Shown here piece by piece: positions 16,924 to 24,240 of a DNA stretch of 64,000 nucleotides. The position numbers and the translations under genes are program-made. Within the stretch, counting starts at the first letter, position 1; the number at the start of each line of letters is the position of its first letter. This DNA comes from JAGOSA01 sp043718505 (GTDB taxonomy: Bacteria; Patescibacteriota; Minisyncoccia; Phycocordibacterales; UBA9973): assembly GCA_043718505.1 (NCBI GenBank), contig JAYSVN010000005.1, positions 1-64,000 on the forward strand, in the 5' to 3' direction. The notes under the pieces were generated by a model. That model worked only from the letters and a program-made list of their open reading frames with translations. It did not search any database and was not told where the DNA came from.

Positions 16924-17571
16924 ATGAAGCCTGACCTGTATCCATTAAATGAGGAATCACAAATTTCCAGAAAAAATCTAAGACTCATGGCGGAGAGAAG
17001 AGAAGAAGTGGAAATAATAAAAAAGAATGGCAATTCAGCCTTATCACTCGCAGAAGTTTTTATAGAAGCGCGTGCCCACATTATCATTTTCGGCCAAAGC
17101 TGGAATGACATAGCCTTTCACGGTAACCCTGGAAAGGAATTAAAAAAGTTTGTAGAAAAGAATGGTACAAAACTCACTATTCTTTTCAAAGAAGAACAAA
17201 AAATCAAACCGCCTGGTTTCCTGTCCGCTTATCTTGAATTTATAACATCAAAAGTAAAGCAGATTATTGTCTTGCCGGAATTAGCAGAAGCTTTCTTTGG
17301 TATTTATGAATGGAAAGACAAAAGAAAAATCAAGATGTGGTCGCAATATCCGATTATTGCTGATGGAAGCATGTGTCAGTTGAGATTTTTTCCAGGCCTG
17401 AAAAATACTGAGGAAATGTTCTCATGTACAACTTTCGGTGAAAAAAATCCCGGTATGGTAAGCAGTAATCTCACTCGTCTCAATATTCTTATTGAAGAGT
17501 CGCTCAAAGTTGAAAGAGCCAGAACACGCGAGGAAAGAGCTGAAAGAAAACTTGCATTTACTGACATATGA
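16924..17571 (+). CDS. Hypothetical protein
   Basis: A 215-residue soluble protein. After a charged helical start, ALSLAEVFIEARAHIIIFGQSWNDIAF and TKLTILFKEEQ look like alternating strand-helix units, somewhat as in phospholipase-D-like effector domains, but no HKD motif is present. The C-terminal 30 residues are a Glu/Arg coiled coil. Function unknown. The leader has TTTAAAAC 16 bases before ATG. Confidence 0.7.
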   Translation: MKPDLYPLNEESQISRKNLRLMAERREEVEIIKKNGNSALSLAEVFIEARAHIIIFGQSWNDIAFHGNPGKELKKFVEKNGTKLTILFKEEQKIKPPGFLSAYLEFITSKVKQIIVLPELAEAFFGIYEWKDKRKIKMWSQYPIIADGSMCQLRFFPGLKNTEEMFSCTTFGEKNPGMVSSNLTRLNILIEESLKVERARTREERAERKLAFTDI

Positions 17572-17592
17572 CAGGCATCATGTAGGAATCAT

Positions 17593-17619
17593 AAAACTCC
17601 GATTCGTCGGAGTTTTTTT
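17593..17619 (+). terminator. Intrinsic terminator
   Basis: AAAACTCCGA and TCGGAGTTTTTTT arms. Confidence 0.85.
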
Positions 17620-17699
17620 AATTTGACCGCACCCATATTTCATGAGACTATGGCACTAAATAAAAGTTCATAAACATAAACACTTAAAACTCAGATAAT

Positions 17700-18854
17700 A
17701 TGACAGACCAGAAACCCCAGAAACTCCTTGAACAACTAGAAAAAAATCGAGAAAAATTCAAAAAATTTAACCCAAGTGATCAGGCAATGCCAGGCAAAAT
17801 CTTCGGTATGCCGCACAGTAAAGATGATGCAATGATGCATGTTTTTCCGATCAATTCTGCCATTACTGTTTCCGGCACTGAAGGTGCTGAAAACGGACCA
17901 GACGGGCTCCTTGAAGGTTCGGCCTGTATTGAATTATTTAATAAAAACTACAGGAGAGATGCATATCTGCCCGGTATGTACTTATTAGAAAAAGATAATG
18001 CAATCGGAGATCTGCATAAGAAAGGAAGAAATATCTTTCTTGAACTCATCAAAACTGACCTGGAAATTGCACGAACTTTTGATGCAGATAAAGTTAATGA
18101 GTTTTGCGAATTACTCAATAGCCGCGTTGAAAATTGGATAAAAAAGTCTCTTGATGATGGTCACATTGTTGCTGCAATTGGCGGTTGTCACGGATCTATT
18201 TACGGAGCAGTTGCTGCTCATGCAAAAAAGTATAAAGATTTTACTCTCTTGATGATAGATGCACACCTTGATCTTCGCAAAGCCTATGAGGGTGTGACAT
18301 ACTCTCACGCAAGCGTCATGTGGAACATTCTCAACAATATTCCGGAAGTGAAGCATCTAGTTTGTGTGGGTATTCGCAGTTACGGACTCGATGAATATGA
18401 TTTTGTCAGAGATAACCGTAATCGTGTCAGCGTATATTACGCTGACGATATGCAAGAATCGCAAGACAAAAAATCTGCGAGTTGGCGTGATATTTGTCAG
18501 ATAATTGTAAATTCAATTCCAACAGAAGATGTCTACCTGAGTTTTGACCATGATGGTTTTGAAGTTCACTTATGCAGCAGCACAGGTACGCCAGTTCCCG
18601 GAGGTCTTTCGATGTGGCAGGCAAAAGTGCTCATTGAAACAATTGCCAGAGAAAAAAGAATCATTGGCTTTGATCTCAATGAAATGGTGCCAAACACTCA
18701 AGTTGACCGAAATAGTGCCGCTGAAATTTTTTACCATATGTATTATTGGACTATGGTGTCACGTGGTGTTTTTCCGGCCGAAGAAGTGGGAAAGGCTCCT
18801 GAAAAAACGGGCAAAGTATTAACAGAGAAAGTAGATAGAGTTTCATTACAATAA
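17700..18854 (+). CDS. Ureohydrolase (arginase/agmatinase) family protein
   Basis: A 384-residue manganese-enzyme-type protein. Metal-binding motifs are in family order: GGCHGS (usual GGDHS; the ligand His is kept but Asp is Cys), DAHLD, SHAS, SFDHDGFE (usual SxDxDxxDP; the first two Asp kept) and the Glu in DLNEMVP. The family hydrolyses guanidino compounds to urea; agmatine to putrescine is likely because the next gene encodes a deoxyhypusine/homospermidine-synthase-like protein, but arginine or another guanidine is possible. The N-terminus (1-60) is longer than usual. TTAAAAC leader motif 16 bases before ATG. Confidence 0.87.
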   Translation: MTDQKPQKLLEQLEKNREKFKKFNPSDQAMPGKIFGMPHSKDDAMMHVFPINSAITVSGTEGAENGPDGLLEGSACIELFNKNYRRDAYLPGMYLLEKDNAIGDLHKKGRNIFLELIKTDLEIARTFDADKVNEFCELLNSRVENWIKKSLDDGHIVAAIGGCHGSIYGAVAAHAKKYKDFTLLMIDAHLDLRKAYEGVTYSHASVMWNILNNIPEVKHLVCVGIRSYGLDEYDFVRDNRNRVSVYYADDMQESQDKKSASWRDICQIIVNSIPTEDVYLSFDHDGFEVHLCSSTGTPVPGGLSMWQAKVLIETIAREKRIIGFDLNEMVPNTQVDRNSAAEIFYHMYYWTMVSRGVFPAEEVGKAPEKTGKVLTEKVDRVSLQ

Positions 18855-18861
18855 CACAAAC

Positions 18862-18887
18862 AAAGCCTCCGCAAGGGGGCTTTTTAA
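18862..18887 (+). terminator. Intrinsic terminator
   Basis: AAAGCCTCC, GCAA loop, GGGGGCTTTTT. It separates the ureohydrolase and the deoxyhypusine-synthase-like genes, so they are not one simple operon. Confidence 0.8.
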
Positions 18888-18978
18888 TTTTTGACTTAAA
18901 TACCTAACTATGAGAATATTGGCGCAATCGGGCGATGTTGTCCTCCAAAAATAAATAGTTAAACTAAAACCACAGACT

Positions 18979-20091
18979 ATGCTAAAAGAAAAAATCCGCG
19001 GACTAAGTCGCCCGCTTCGAGAAAAAATTGTCATCGGTGACAGAAAGTATAAACCGAGTCGAAAATCTCCTATATCAAACTATCTTGTACACACAAAACG
19101 CCATTGCAACGGCGGAAGAACTGTCGATGCCGGATTATGGGCAAGAAACTTTTGTGATAAGGGAGGAAAAATATTTTTCTCTATGGCTGGTGCCGGATCG
19201 TCGTTTGAAATTGGCGTTACTCTTTCTGAAATGATCAGACAAGGTAAAATTGCCTGTATTTCAGTAACCGGGGCAAATCTCGAGGAAAGTTTGTATCGAT
19301 ATCTTTCACACAAAGATTATGCATACATTCCTCATTATGATGAACTGACCAGGAAAGAAGAGAAACAACTTGATCACGCCGGTTTTCGCCGTATTACAAG
19401 TACATTTTTGCCAGAAGAAGAAACAGTCAGAAAAGTTCTTGATAAATTCACCATGCTTCTTCGCGAAGCTGAAAAAAACGGGAAGCAAATGTTTTGGCAT
19501 GAATATTTCTTTGAATTATTCAGACGTAGATTAGTGAAGCCTGATCGTAAGCAAAATGCCAAAGATTGTTGGCTTTATCAGGCCTGGAAACATAATGTTC
19601 CGATTGTAGTTCCGGGTATTGAGGATTCGACCATGGGCAATATTATTGCTTATTTTTCCTACAGAGGAAATCATCCTTTTTTGCAAAAGTATAAGCAAGT
19701 GCTACCTATTGATCTAAAAGTAATTAAACATTCATTCAGCTATATGCATTGGCTGGCAGAATGGTATCTGGACAATACCAAGAAAAAAAGTCTTGCTTTT
19801 ATGGAATTTGGTGGTGGTATTTCGGCAGATTTTCCAATCTGCGTCGTACCTCATCTCAAGAAAGATTTTCTTGACGGTCTTACGCCCAGAGCTCAGGAGA
19901 AGCTTATTAGGGCTTGGGCAGGATTCATTGCTATTTGTTCTTCACCGATGAGTTATGGCTCTTATTCTGGTGCCGGCTATAAGGAAAAAATAACTTGGAG
20001 CAAGCTTGAACCTGATACATTCGGATGCAAGATTGAAGGTGATTACACTGCGCATGGTCCGGATATTTTTGCATTGGTATTGCGATGGTGA
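18979..20091 (+). CDS. Deoxyhypusine-synthase-like protein lacking the catalytic lysine
   Basis: A 370-residue NAD-dependent-type protein of the deoxyhypusine/homospermidine synthase family. Visible blocks: SMAGAGSSFEIG, a TGANLEESL segment (family TAGGVEEDL), GFRRITSTFLPEE, PIVVPGIEDSTMGN (family PALTDGSLGD) and the C-terminal glycine block. In that last block the family has GGG-x-x-K; here it reads GGGISADF, so the lysine that carries the aminobutyl group is replaced. The protein may therefore catalyse another reaction or be regulatory. Bacteria lack the eIF5A substrate, and bacterial relatives make homospermidine. It follows a ureohydrolase and precedes a TrmB regulator. Confidence 0.82.
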   Translation: MLKEKIRGLSRPLREKIVIGDRKYKPSRKSPISNYLVHTKRHCNGGRTVDAGLWARNFCDKGGKIFFSMAGAGSSFEIGVTLSEMIRQGKIACISVTGANLEESLYRYLSHKDYAYIPHYDELTRKEEKQLDHAGFRRITSTFLPEEETVRKVLDKFTMLLREAEKNGKQMFWHEYFFELFRRRLVKPDRKQNAKDCWLYQAWKHNVPIVVPGIEDSTMGNIIAYFSYRGNHPFLQKYKQVLPIDLKVIKHSFSYMHWLAEWYLDNTKKKSLAFMEFGGGISADFPICVVPHLKKDFLDGLTPRAQEKLIRAWAGFIAICSSPMSYGSYSGAGYKEKITWSKLEPDTFGCKIEGDYTAHGPDIFALVLRW

Positions 20092-20122
20092 AAATATCGC
20101 TCTGTGAAAATGAAATGAAAAC

Positions 20123-20150
20123 AAGCCCCGATTTATTTCGGGGTTTTTTA
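20123..20150 (+). terminator. Intrinsic terminator
   Basis: AAGCCCCGA and TCGGGGTTTTTT arms. Confidence 0.85.
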
Positions 20151-20202
20151 TTTACAAGATGAGGCCTATTTATTCCTAATTATTGATAGTATAATCCACT
20201 GT

Positions 20203-20955
20203 ATGATTGAACAATTTCTCGAAAATATCGGCTTAAGCCAGAAAGAAGCCTCGGTTTATATGGCTCTTTTGGAAGTTGAATCGTCTTCAGTAATGGATCT
20301 AGCCAAAAAGACTGATATTAAACGCACTTCCGTTTATCCAATTCTTGAATCACTTGAGAAAAAGGGCCTGGTCAGTGAAGTTGAGGTTGGTAAAAAAAAT
20401 GAATACCGAGCTGAAGCGCCCGAGCGTCTTGAAACATATATAGAAAATGAAAAAGTTCGCCTCAATGAGCAATCAAAATTATTAAGTGAAATTATCCCAC
20501 GACTTAAAAGTGTTTCGAGAGATTTAGGTGAAAGACCAATTATTAAATATTACGAAGGAAGGCAGGGTATTCTTGATTCAATAGGATATTATCTTGAAGG
20601 CAGCGAAGAGGGCGGAGATCTATATTTGGTTTATCCAAAAGATTTACTTGAAGAGACATTTTCCGATAAGGAAATTAAAAATGCCCGAGGAAATCGCTTA
20701 TCAAAAAAAATAAAAGCCCATTCTCTCTATACCTATTCAAAAGGTGATCTTCAAACAGATGAAACATCCGAGCGTGTTCGCCTGATAGACTCCGAGGAAT
20801 TCCCAATCCTTTGTGATATTGGTGTTTACGAGGACAGAGTGCGTATCCATACATTGGGTAAAAAGCTCTCTGCTATATATATAAAAAATCGTGACCTGGC
20901 AGAGACAATGAAAACTCTCATACGCCTCTCTATTTCCAAACTTAAAGATAAATAA
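20203..20955 (+). CDS. TrmB-family transcriptional regulator
   Basis: A 250-residue regulator. Residues 1-70 form the winged helix (FLENIGLSQKEASVYMALLE, then DLAKKTDIKRTSVYPILESL), 75-110 a coiled coil and 115-250 a ligand-binding-like domain. It shares the architecture of the protein at 77-868. TATAAT (20190-20195) ends seven bases before the ATG, so the mRNA is probably leaderless. Its neighbours suggest control of the polyamine-like genes upstream, which is inference. Confidence 0.87.
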   Translation: MIEQFLENIGLSQKEASVYMALLEVESSSVMDLAKKTDIKRTSVYPILESLEKKGLVSEVEVGKKNEYRAEAPERLETYIENEKVRLNEQSKLLSEIIPRLKSVSRDLGERPIIKYYEGRQGILDSIGYYLEGSEEGGDLYLVYPKDLLEETFSDKEIKNARGNRLSKKIKAHSLYTYSKGDLQTDETSERVRLIDSEEFPILCDIGVYEDRVRIHTLGKKLSAIYIKNRDLAETMKTLIRLSISKLKDK

Positions 20956-20956
20956 G

Positions 20957-20990
20957 AAAACCCCCTATACATAGAGTATGGGGGCTTTTT
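20957..20990. terminator. Bidirectional terminator
   Basis: ACCCCCTATAC and GTATGGGGGCT arms with T-runs on both strands (TTTTTTCTTTTT on plus, TTTTCTTATTT on minus). It ends the TrmB gene and also the minus-strand RNA described next. Confidence 0.8.
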
Positions 20991-21394
20991 TCTTTTTAAG
21001 TCGTGACAACGGCGTTTTTGTTTGTCATTTTAGTTTGTATGTCTACAAATCCATGAGCATCTTCCCTAGAAGGGGTGGGAGTAGGGTATTTAGTACCCTT
21101 ACTCCTCACTCACTACCTTAGTCGTCCATGGCTTATGGGGTTTAAAGGTTAGACACACTTTTCTTGAATCTACACAGCATTTGATTCCTTCGGTTTGGGA
21201 ATTGTTCTAATTTTGGAACCAAAGCTGGTAATCATAAGGATAAGACCACTTACGAGATATATCTTCGTTTAATTTATCGAAGTATCTTGCAGTGTTTCCT
21301 TAATTCTACGATTTGAGCATGTGCCGTCTTTTTTGGTCGCGACTTTGATGATGAGTTAGTCATTCATATTTACTTTTTTTGAAATTAACTTATT
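20991..21394 (-). ncRNA. Structured RNA of unknown class, ~400 nt
   Basis: A minus-strand promoter (21401-21429) and the terminator at 20957 frame a gene-free, hairpin-rich unit. The ends pair: 20998-21007 with 21336-21345 (ten pairs, one G-U), continued by 21009-21013 with 21323-21327. Inside are a ten-pair hairpin with three-base bulge (21255-21287), an eleven-pair hairpin with one bulge (21078-21105) and a six-pair hairpin (21183-21203). No open frame of note exists. It lacks the signature segments of RNase P RNA, tmRNA, SRP RNA or 6S RNA as I know them. It may work with the nearby Ro protein. Confidence 0.6.
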
Positions 21395-21400
21395 AGGTAT

Positions 21401-21429
21401 AGTCTATCAGAGAGCATGATAAATGTCAA
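21401..21429 (-). promoter_or_regulatory. Promoter of the minus-strand structured RNA
   Basis: On the minus strand TTGACA (21424-21429), exactly 17 bases, TAGACT (21401-21406). The same -10 sequence is used at 46103. Start is expected near 21394. Confidence 0.65.
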
Positions 21430-21573
21430 GTACCCATGACAGAATAAAAAAATATATCTTGCAAAAGGTCAAAATTAATCATTTAAAGTTAAAACAAAAT
21501 AACAAATAGGGTTAAAATAAAGCTTATAAAATAAGGATATTTGAGTAAAATAGAAAATAAGTGACGAAAAAGC

Positions 21574-21602
21574 TTGACAAAAGTATTAGAATTTGCTATA
21601 CT
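21574..21602 (+). promoter_or_regulatory. Near-consensus sigma70 promoter of Ro-locus RNAs
   Basis: TTGACA (21574-21579), 17 bases, TATACT (21597-21602): the strongest promoter match in the window. Start is expected near 21609, just before the long RNA stem. It is divergent from the promoter at 21401, with 144 bases of AT-rich sequence between them. Confidence 0.8.
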
Positions 21603-21608
21603 CCCCTC

Positions 21609-21770
21609 AGATTTGATAAAAACAAAAAACATCTCAAGAGGAATACAGCGGGCGTTGCCACGAGCGTTATTCACTAAACACCGTCAGCACCCATTAAATA
21701 ACTAAGTAATAGGGGATTTGCCCATGGTAATTACGGGTAATGCTCGCTGTATTCTTCTTGAGAAGACAAA
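21609..21770 (+). ncRNA. Y-RNA-like RNA with 28-bp stem
   Basis: Bases 21632-21659 pair with 21736-21763 without interruption: 28 pairs, four of them G-U, closing a 76-base loop. The loop can form smaller hairpins (GTAAT/ATTAC around 21707-21734). Y RNAs bound by Ro proteins are defined by a long end-pairing stem and a large loop, and usually lie next to the Ro gene, as here. Unlike known Y RNAs I see no bulged Ro-site helix and no tRNA-like module, so the assignment rests on shape and position. Two apparent short open frames here are products of the inverted repeat. Confidence 0.65.
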
Positions 21771-21782
21771 CCGCCGAACGTA

Positions 21783-21897
21783 CCAAAAGAGGCCTCAAAA
21801 CTTGAACCGAGTGACACGTGGAATATCTCTGCGCAGAGAATTCTTAAGAGGTCATAAGGGTAATTTGAGGTTACCTAGGGCAAGTTCCTCTTTTGGG
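21783..21897 (+). ncRNA. Second structured RNA module with probable pseudoknot
   Basis: CCAAAAGAGG (21783-21792) pairs with CCTCTTTTGG (21887-21896), and the helix continues with AACTTG (21799-21804) and CAAGTT (21881-21886). The six to seven bases bulged between them, CCTCAAA (21793-21799), are exactly complementary to the seven-base loop TTTGAGG (21864-21870) of an inner hairpin GGTAA/TTACC. This would be a loop-bulge pseudoknot. An inner palindrome (TCTCTGCGCAGAGA) adds more structure. It may be the second half of the transcript starting at 21609 or a separate RNA. Confidence 0.55.
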
Positions 21898-21926
21898 CTA
21901 GTAGGTATTAAGTATCTGTTTATTTT

Positions 21927-21995
21927 GGAGAAGCATTAAAACTTCTCCTCCTTATCCAGCTCATGAATAAATTCGTGATCTGGCAGGGAGAGTTC
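21927..21995 (+). other. Hairpin pair between RNA module and Ro gene
   Basis: GGAGAAG (21927-21933) pairs with CTTCTCC (21942-21948); a second hairpin has CCAG/CTGG, TCA/TGA and GAA/TTC steps (21956-21983). AACTTCTCC can alternatively pair with GGAGAGTT after the second hairpin (one bulge), so a two-state switch or attenuator is possible. The first hairpin lacks a clean T-run. Confidence 0.4.
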
Positions 21996-22040
21996 TTTAT
22001 ATTTAAAATACAAAATTAATTTTCTGTTGTAGGGCATTAG

Positions 22041-22102
22041 TATGGGGTCGTATGGTTTAAAAAGGCAATGCTAGCAGCTTTTTTTAACCATATAAACCCC
22101 AC
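22041..22102 (+). promoter_or_regulatory. Leader stem immediately before the Ro start codon
   Basis: GGGGT (22044-22048) pairs with ACCCC (22096-22100), TATGGTT (22051-22057) with AACCATA (22086-22092), and AAAAA with TTTTT further in. The stem ends about five bases before the ATG at 22107. It could hide or present the start, or be a further Ro-binding RNA fused to the mRNA. Confidence 0.5.
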
Positions 22103-22106
22103 GACT

Positions 22107-23711
22107 ATGAAAAATCTTGTCTCTACTCTTGCGACCGTGAAAGCGGCGAACATCCCCCATGTTAATCATGAGGGCGCGCCTTCTTTCAGAAGGTCACTGA
22201 GGGAGCAAGTCCTTCAGGTACTCAGCACGAACACTTTGAGTGATACATTCTACATCGGTAAAGAGCAACTTGCTCTTGAAACTGTAGAAGTATTACTCGA
22301 GGCTCGTGAAAAAGATCATCGGTTCTTAGCTCAAGCAATAGTTTGGGCAAGACAGGAAGGTCTCATGAAACTGGTTCCGACTCTTGCACTTGCGATCCTT
22401 TCCGGAAGGAAAGGCATCAATGAGCAATTGTTTCGGAACACTTTCATGAAGACCATCCTGACACCGGATGATCTCCGTACGTACGTGATGCTCATCAAAG
22501 GAGGCGTTGTTCCGGGAAGGAATAGCATCGGAGGGAAAGTGCGTGATGTTGTACGTGAATGGATTGGTGGTATTTCCGAATATCACGCCATCAAGTACGG
22601 CTCTGCGAGGTCCGAAGGGATTACTCTCAGAGACATCATACGCTTAACCCATCCGAAGCCTGCTTCAGATGAACATCGCGAACGATTCGGTTGGCTTGTC
22701 CATGGTTCAGTTGGAAGCAATTCCACACTGAACCCGCAGATCGCGTCATTTGAGAAATTGAAGCGTGCTACGACAGATGAGGAAATAGTCGCCCTGGTAA
22801 AACAGGGAAGGCTACCTTATGAAGTTGTCGTGCCTTCGGTTCCGAAGATGACGAAATCTGTGTGGACTGCACTCTTGCATCAAGCTCCGTACATGAACCT
22901 ACTTCGAAATCTCAACTCGTTCCGCGAGCATGGAGTTTTTGAAGAAGAGGCTAATGTCGAGTTTGCTGTGGAGAAGCTGACGAATCCACGTGCGGTTGAG
23001 TCTAGCCGCGTACTACCCTTCCGATTTATGGAAGCGCTGAAGGCATATGGTTTCGGTTCCGCGTTGGATATGCGGATACTCGATGCCATACGCCAGGGTC
23101 TCGAATTGTCATTTGTGAATCTTCCGGATTTCGGTCTGGAAAAACACGTGACAATCGGTACTGATGTCAGCGGCTCAATGTCAGGTTGTAAGGTTTCTGA
23201 AAAGGGCCAAACAATGTGCATTGATATCGCGGGCATCTTTACCGGAGCACTCTTAAAGCGCACCCAGAGATCGCTGGCACTTCCTTTCGAAACCCATGTC
23301 GTCGACATCGCACTTTCCAAGCATGACAGCATTGCTGAAACAGCTAGAAAGATTGCGGAAGTCGAGGGCGGAGGGACAGCTGTCGGGGCACCAGTGGAAT
23401 ATCTGCTTGATCGCAAGATTAAGACAGATGTTTTCATTGGGATCACCGACAACGAGGATTGGGCATATGGAGAGGAATACGAAACATCAGATTCATTTCT
23501 CACTTTGTGGCGCCGCTACAAAGCTGAAGTGAATCCCGATGCTGTCGCATTCCTTGTGACCATTGCACCAACCCGTAATGCTGTCGCTCCAACGGGCGAG
23601 AAAGGCGTTCACTTCATCTATGGGTGGAGTGACAAGGTTCTGAACTATATCGGACTGAAATTATCTACTGGTGAAAGCCAAGTAGATAAAATCTCGAAGA
23701 TTGAACTTTAG
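22107..23711 (+). CDS. rsr: TROVE-domain protein (Ro60 / Rsr homologue)
   Basis: A 534-residue RNA-binding ring protein. The TROVE HEAT-repeat domain occupies about 20-340 (LALETVEVLLEAREKDHRFLAQAIVWAR and EWIGGISEYHAIKYG regions). A von Willebrand A domain follows with a complete MIDAS: DVSGSMSG at 352-359 and a late ITDNEDW. Ro binds Y RNA and misfolded RNA 3' ends and in Deinococcus guides PNPase. The frame opens at 22068, but those codons lie in the leader stem; the ATG at 22107 gives the natural N-terminus MKNLVSTLATVKAAN. No Shine-Dalgarno is seen. The flanks on both sides are packed with RNA structure. Confidence 0.93.
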   Translation: MKNLVSTLATVKAANIPHVNHEGAPSFRRSLREQVLQVLSTNTLSDTFYIGKEQLALETVEVLLEAREKDHRFLAQAIVWARQEGLMKLVPTLALAILSGRKGINEQLFRNTFMKTILTPDDLRTYVMLIKGGVVPGRNSIGGKVRDVVREWIGGISEYHAIKYGSARSEGITLRDIIRLTHPKPASDEHRERFGWLVHGSVGSNSTLNPQIASFEKLKRATTDEEIVALVKQGRLPYEVVVPSVPKMTKSVWTALLHQAPYMNLLRNLNSFREHGVFEEEANVEFAVEKLTNPRAVESSRVLPFRFMEALKAYGFGSALDMRILDAIRQGLELSFVNLPDFGLEKHVTIGTDVSGSMSGCKVSEKGQTMCIDIAGIFTGALLKRTQRSLALPFETHVVDIALSKHDSIAETARKIAEVEGGGTAVGAPVEYLLDRKIKTDVFIGITDNEDWAYGEEYETSDSFLTLWRRYKAEVNPDAVAFLVTIAPTRNAVAPTGEKGVHFIYGWSDKVLNYIGLKLSTGESQVDKISKIEL

Positions 23712-23741
23712 AACTTTGGCCGAAGCGAGTACGCGGTTATC

Positions 23742-23823
23742 GGATGGGTTTCAGAATGCCCCGTAAGGCATCCCATTGGCAACAGAAAACCCCATTCGCG
23801 CTATATCCAAGAGAGCGAACGGG
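23742..23823 (+). other. Two tandem hairpins after the Ro gene
   Basis: Hairpin one: GATGGG (23743-23748) with CCCATT (23772-23777) enclosing ATGCC/GGCAT (23756-23760, 23767-23771). Hairpin two: CCC-TTCGC with GCGAA-GGG (23791-23823). Neither has a T-run, so they are not ordinary terminators. GGGAG at the end of the second could serve as Shine-Dalgarno for the ATG at 23834. Confidence 0.5.
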
Positions 23824-23833
23824 AGAAAAATGA

Positions 23834-24211
23834 ATGAGGATTAGGACTTCGCCTCACAAAATAAAGAGAAGCCGTTGCGGATCGGCGAGAATATTTTTCA
23901 ATAAATTCTCGCCTCCATTTTTGAGAACATCAAGTGCGTTGCCAAACGTACGTTTGGTGTTCTCAAACAGTGGAGCGGATATGCTCAAGGGAGTCTCGTC
24001 CCTTGAGAATGGCCAGTTCGTTCTGCTCCTGGTTCCCGCCAGGTACCCCTTGTTCTCTTACTCGTCCATCGACCATGGTTCTTGGGAAAGGAATTATGAG
24101 AGGACTGCCGACCGAGGTTACTTCGACAAATCGACTCATGTTCTGAAAAGCAAACTGGAAGACGTACTGGCTCGAGACAGTCAGTATGGTCACATTTTGC
24201 GCATCTTCTGA
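23834..24211 (+). CDS. Possible small protein overlapping a string of hairpins
   Basis: A 125-codon frame downstream of the Ro gene. The second half (after about residue 48: MLKGVSSLENGQFVLLLVPARYPLF ... LEDVLARDSQYGHILRIF) looks like a globular protein, and GGGAG lies eight bases before the ATG. The first half is basic, looks less protein-like and coincides with three strong RNA hairpins. A shorter protein starting at 23981 (76 residues) is possible. Function unknown. Confidence 0.45.
   Translation: MRIRTSPHKIKRSRCGSARIFFNKFSPPFLRTSSALPNVRLVFSNSGADMLKGVSSLENGQFVLLLVPARYPLFSYSSIDHGSWERNYERTADRGYFDKSTHVLKSKLEDVLARDSQYGHILRIF
23884..24043 (+). other. Four consecutive RNA hairpins
   Basis: GGCGAGAAT/ATTCTCGCC (23884-23892, 23905-23913); TTTGAGAACA/TGTTCTCAAA (23920-23929, 23958-23967) enclosing the palindrome CCAAACGTACGTTTGG; CTCAAGGGA/TCCCTTGAG (23984-23992, 23999-24007); CCTGG/CCAGG (24028-24032, 24039-24043). 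Stems of nine to ten perfect pairs in a row are not expected in ordinary coding DNA and suggest a structured RNA here. Confidence 0.5.
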
Positions 24212-24240
24212 CTAAGTCACCTAAGGCTAGTCACGAGATT

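Noticed and set aside
20991..21394. RNase P RNA or tmRNA as identity of the minus-strand RNA
   Set aside because: Length and end pairing fit, but neither strand shows the GGAAAGTCC-type and ACAGAA-type segments of RNase P, nor a T-loop with CCA end and tag frame of tmRNA.
21489..21939. Reading frames of 61 and 73 codons in the Y-like RNA region
   Set aside because: They contain matching peptides (GNARC-like) only because they read through the inverted repeat; composition is not protein-like and one starts inside the long stem.
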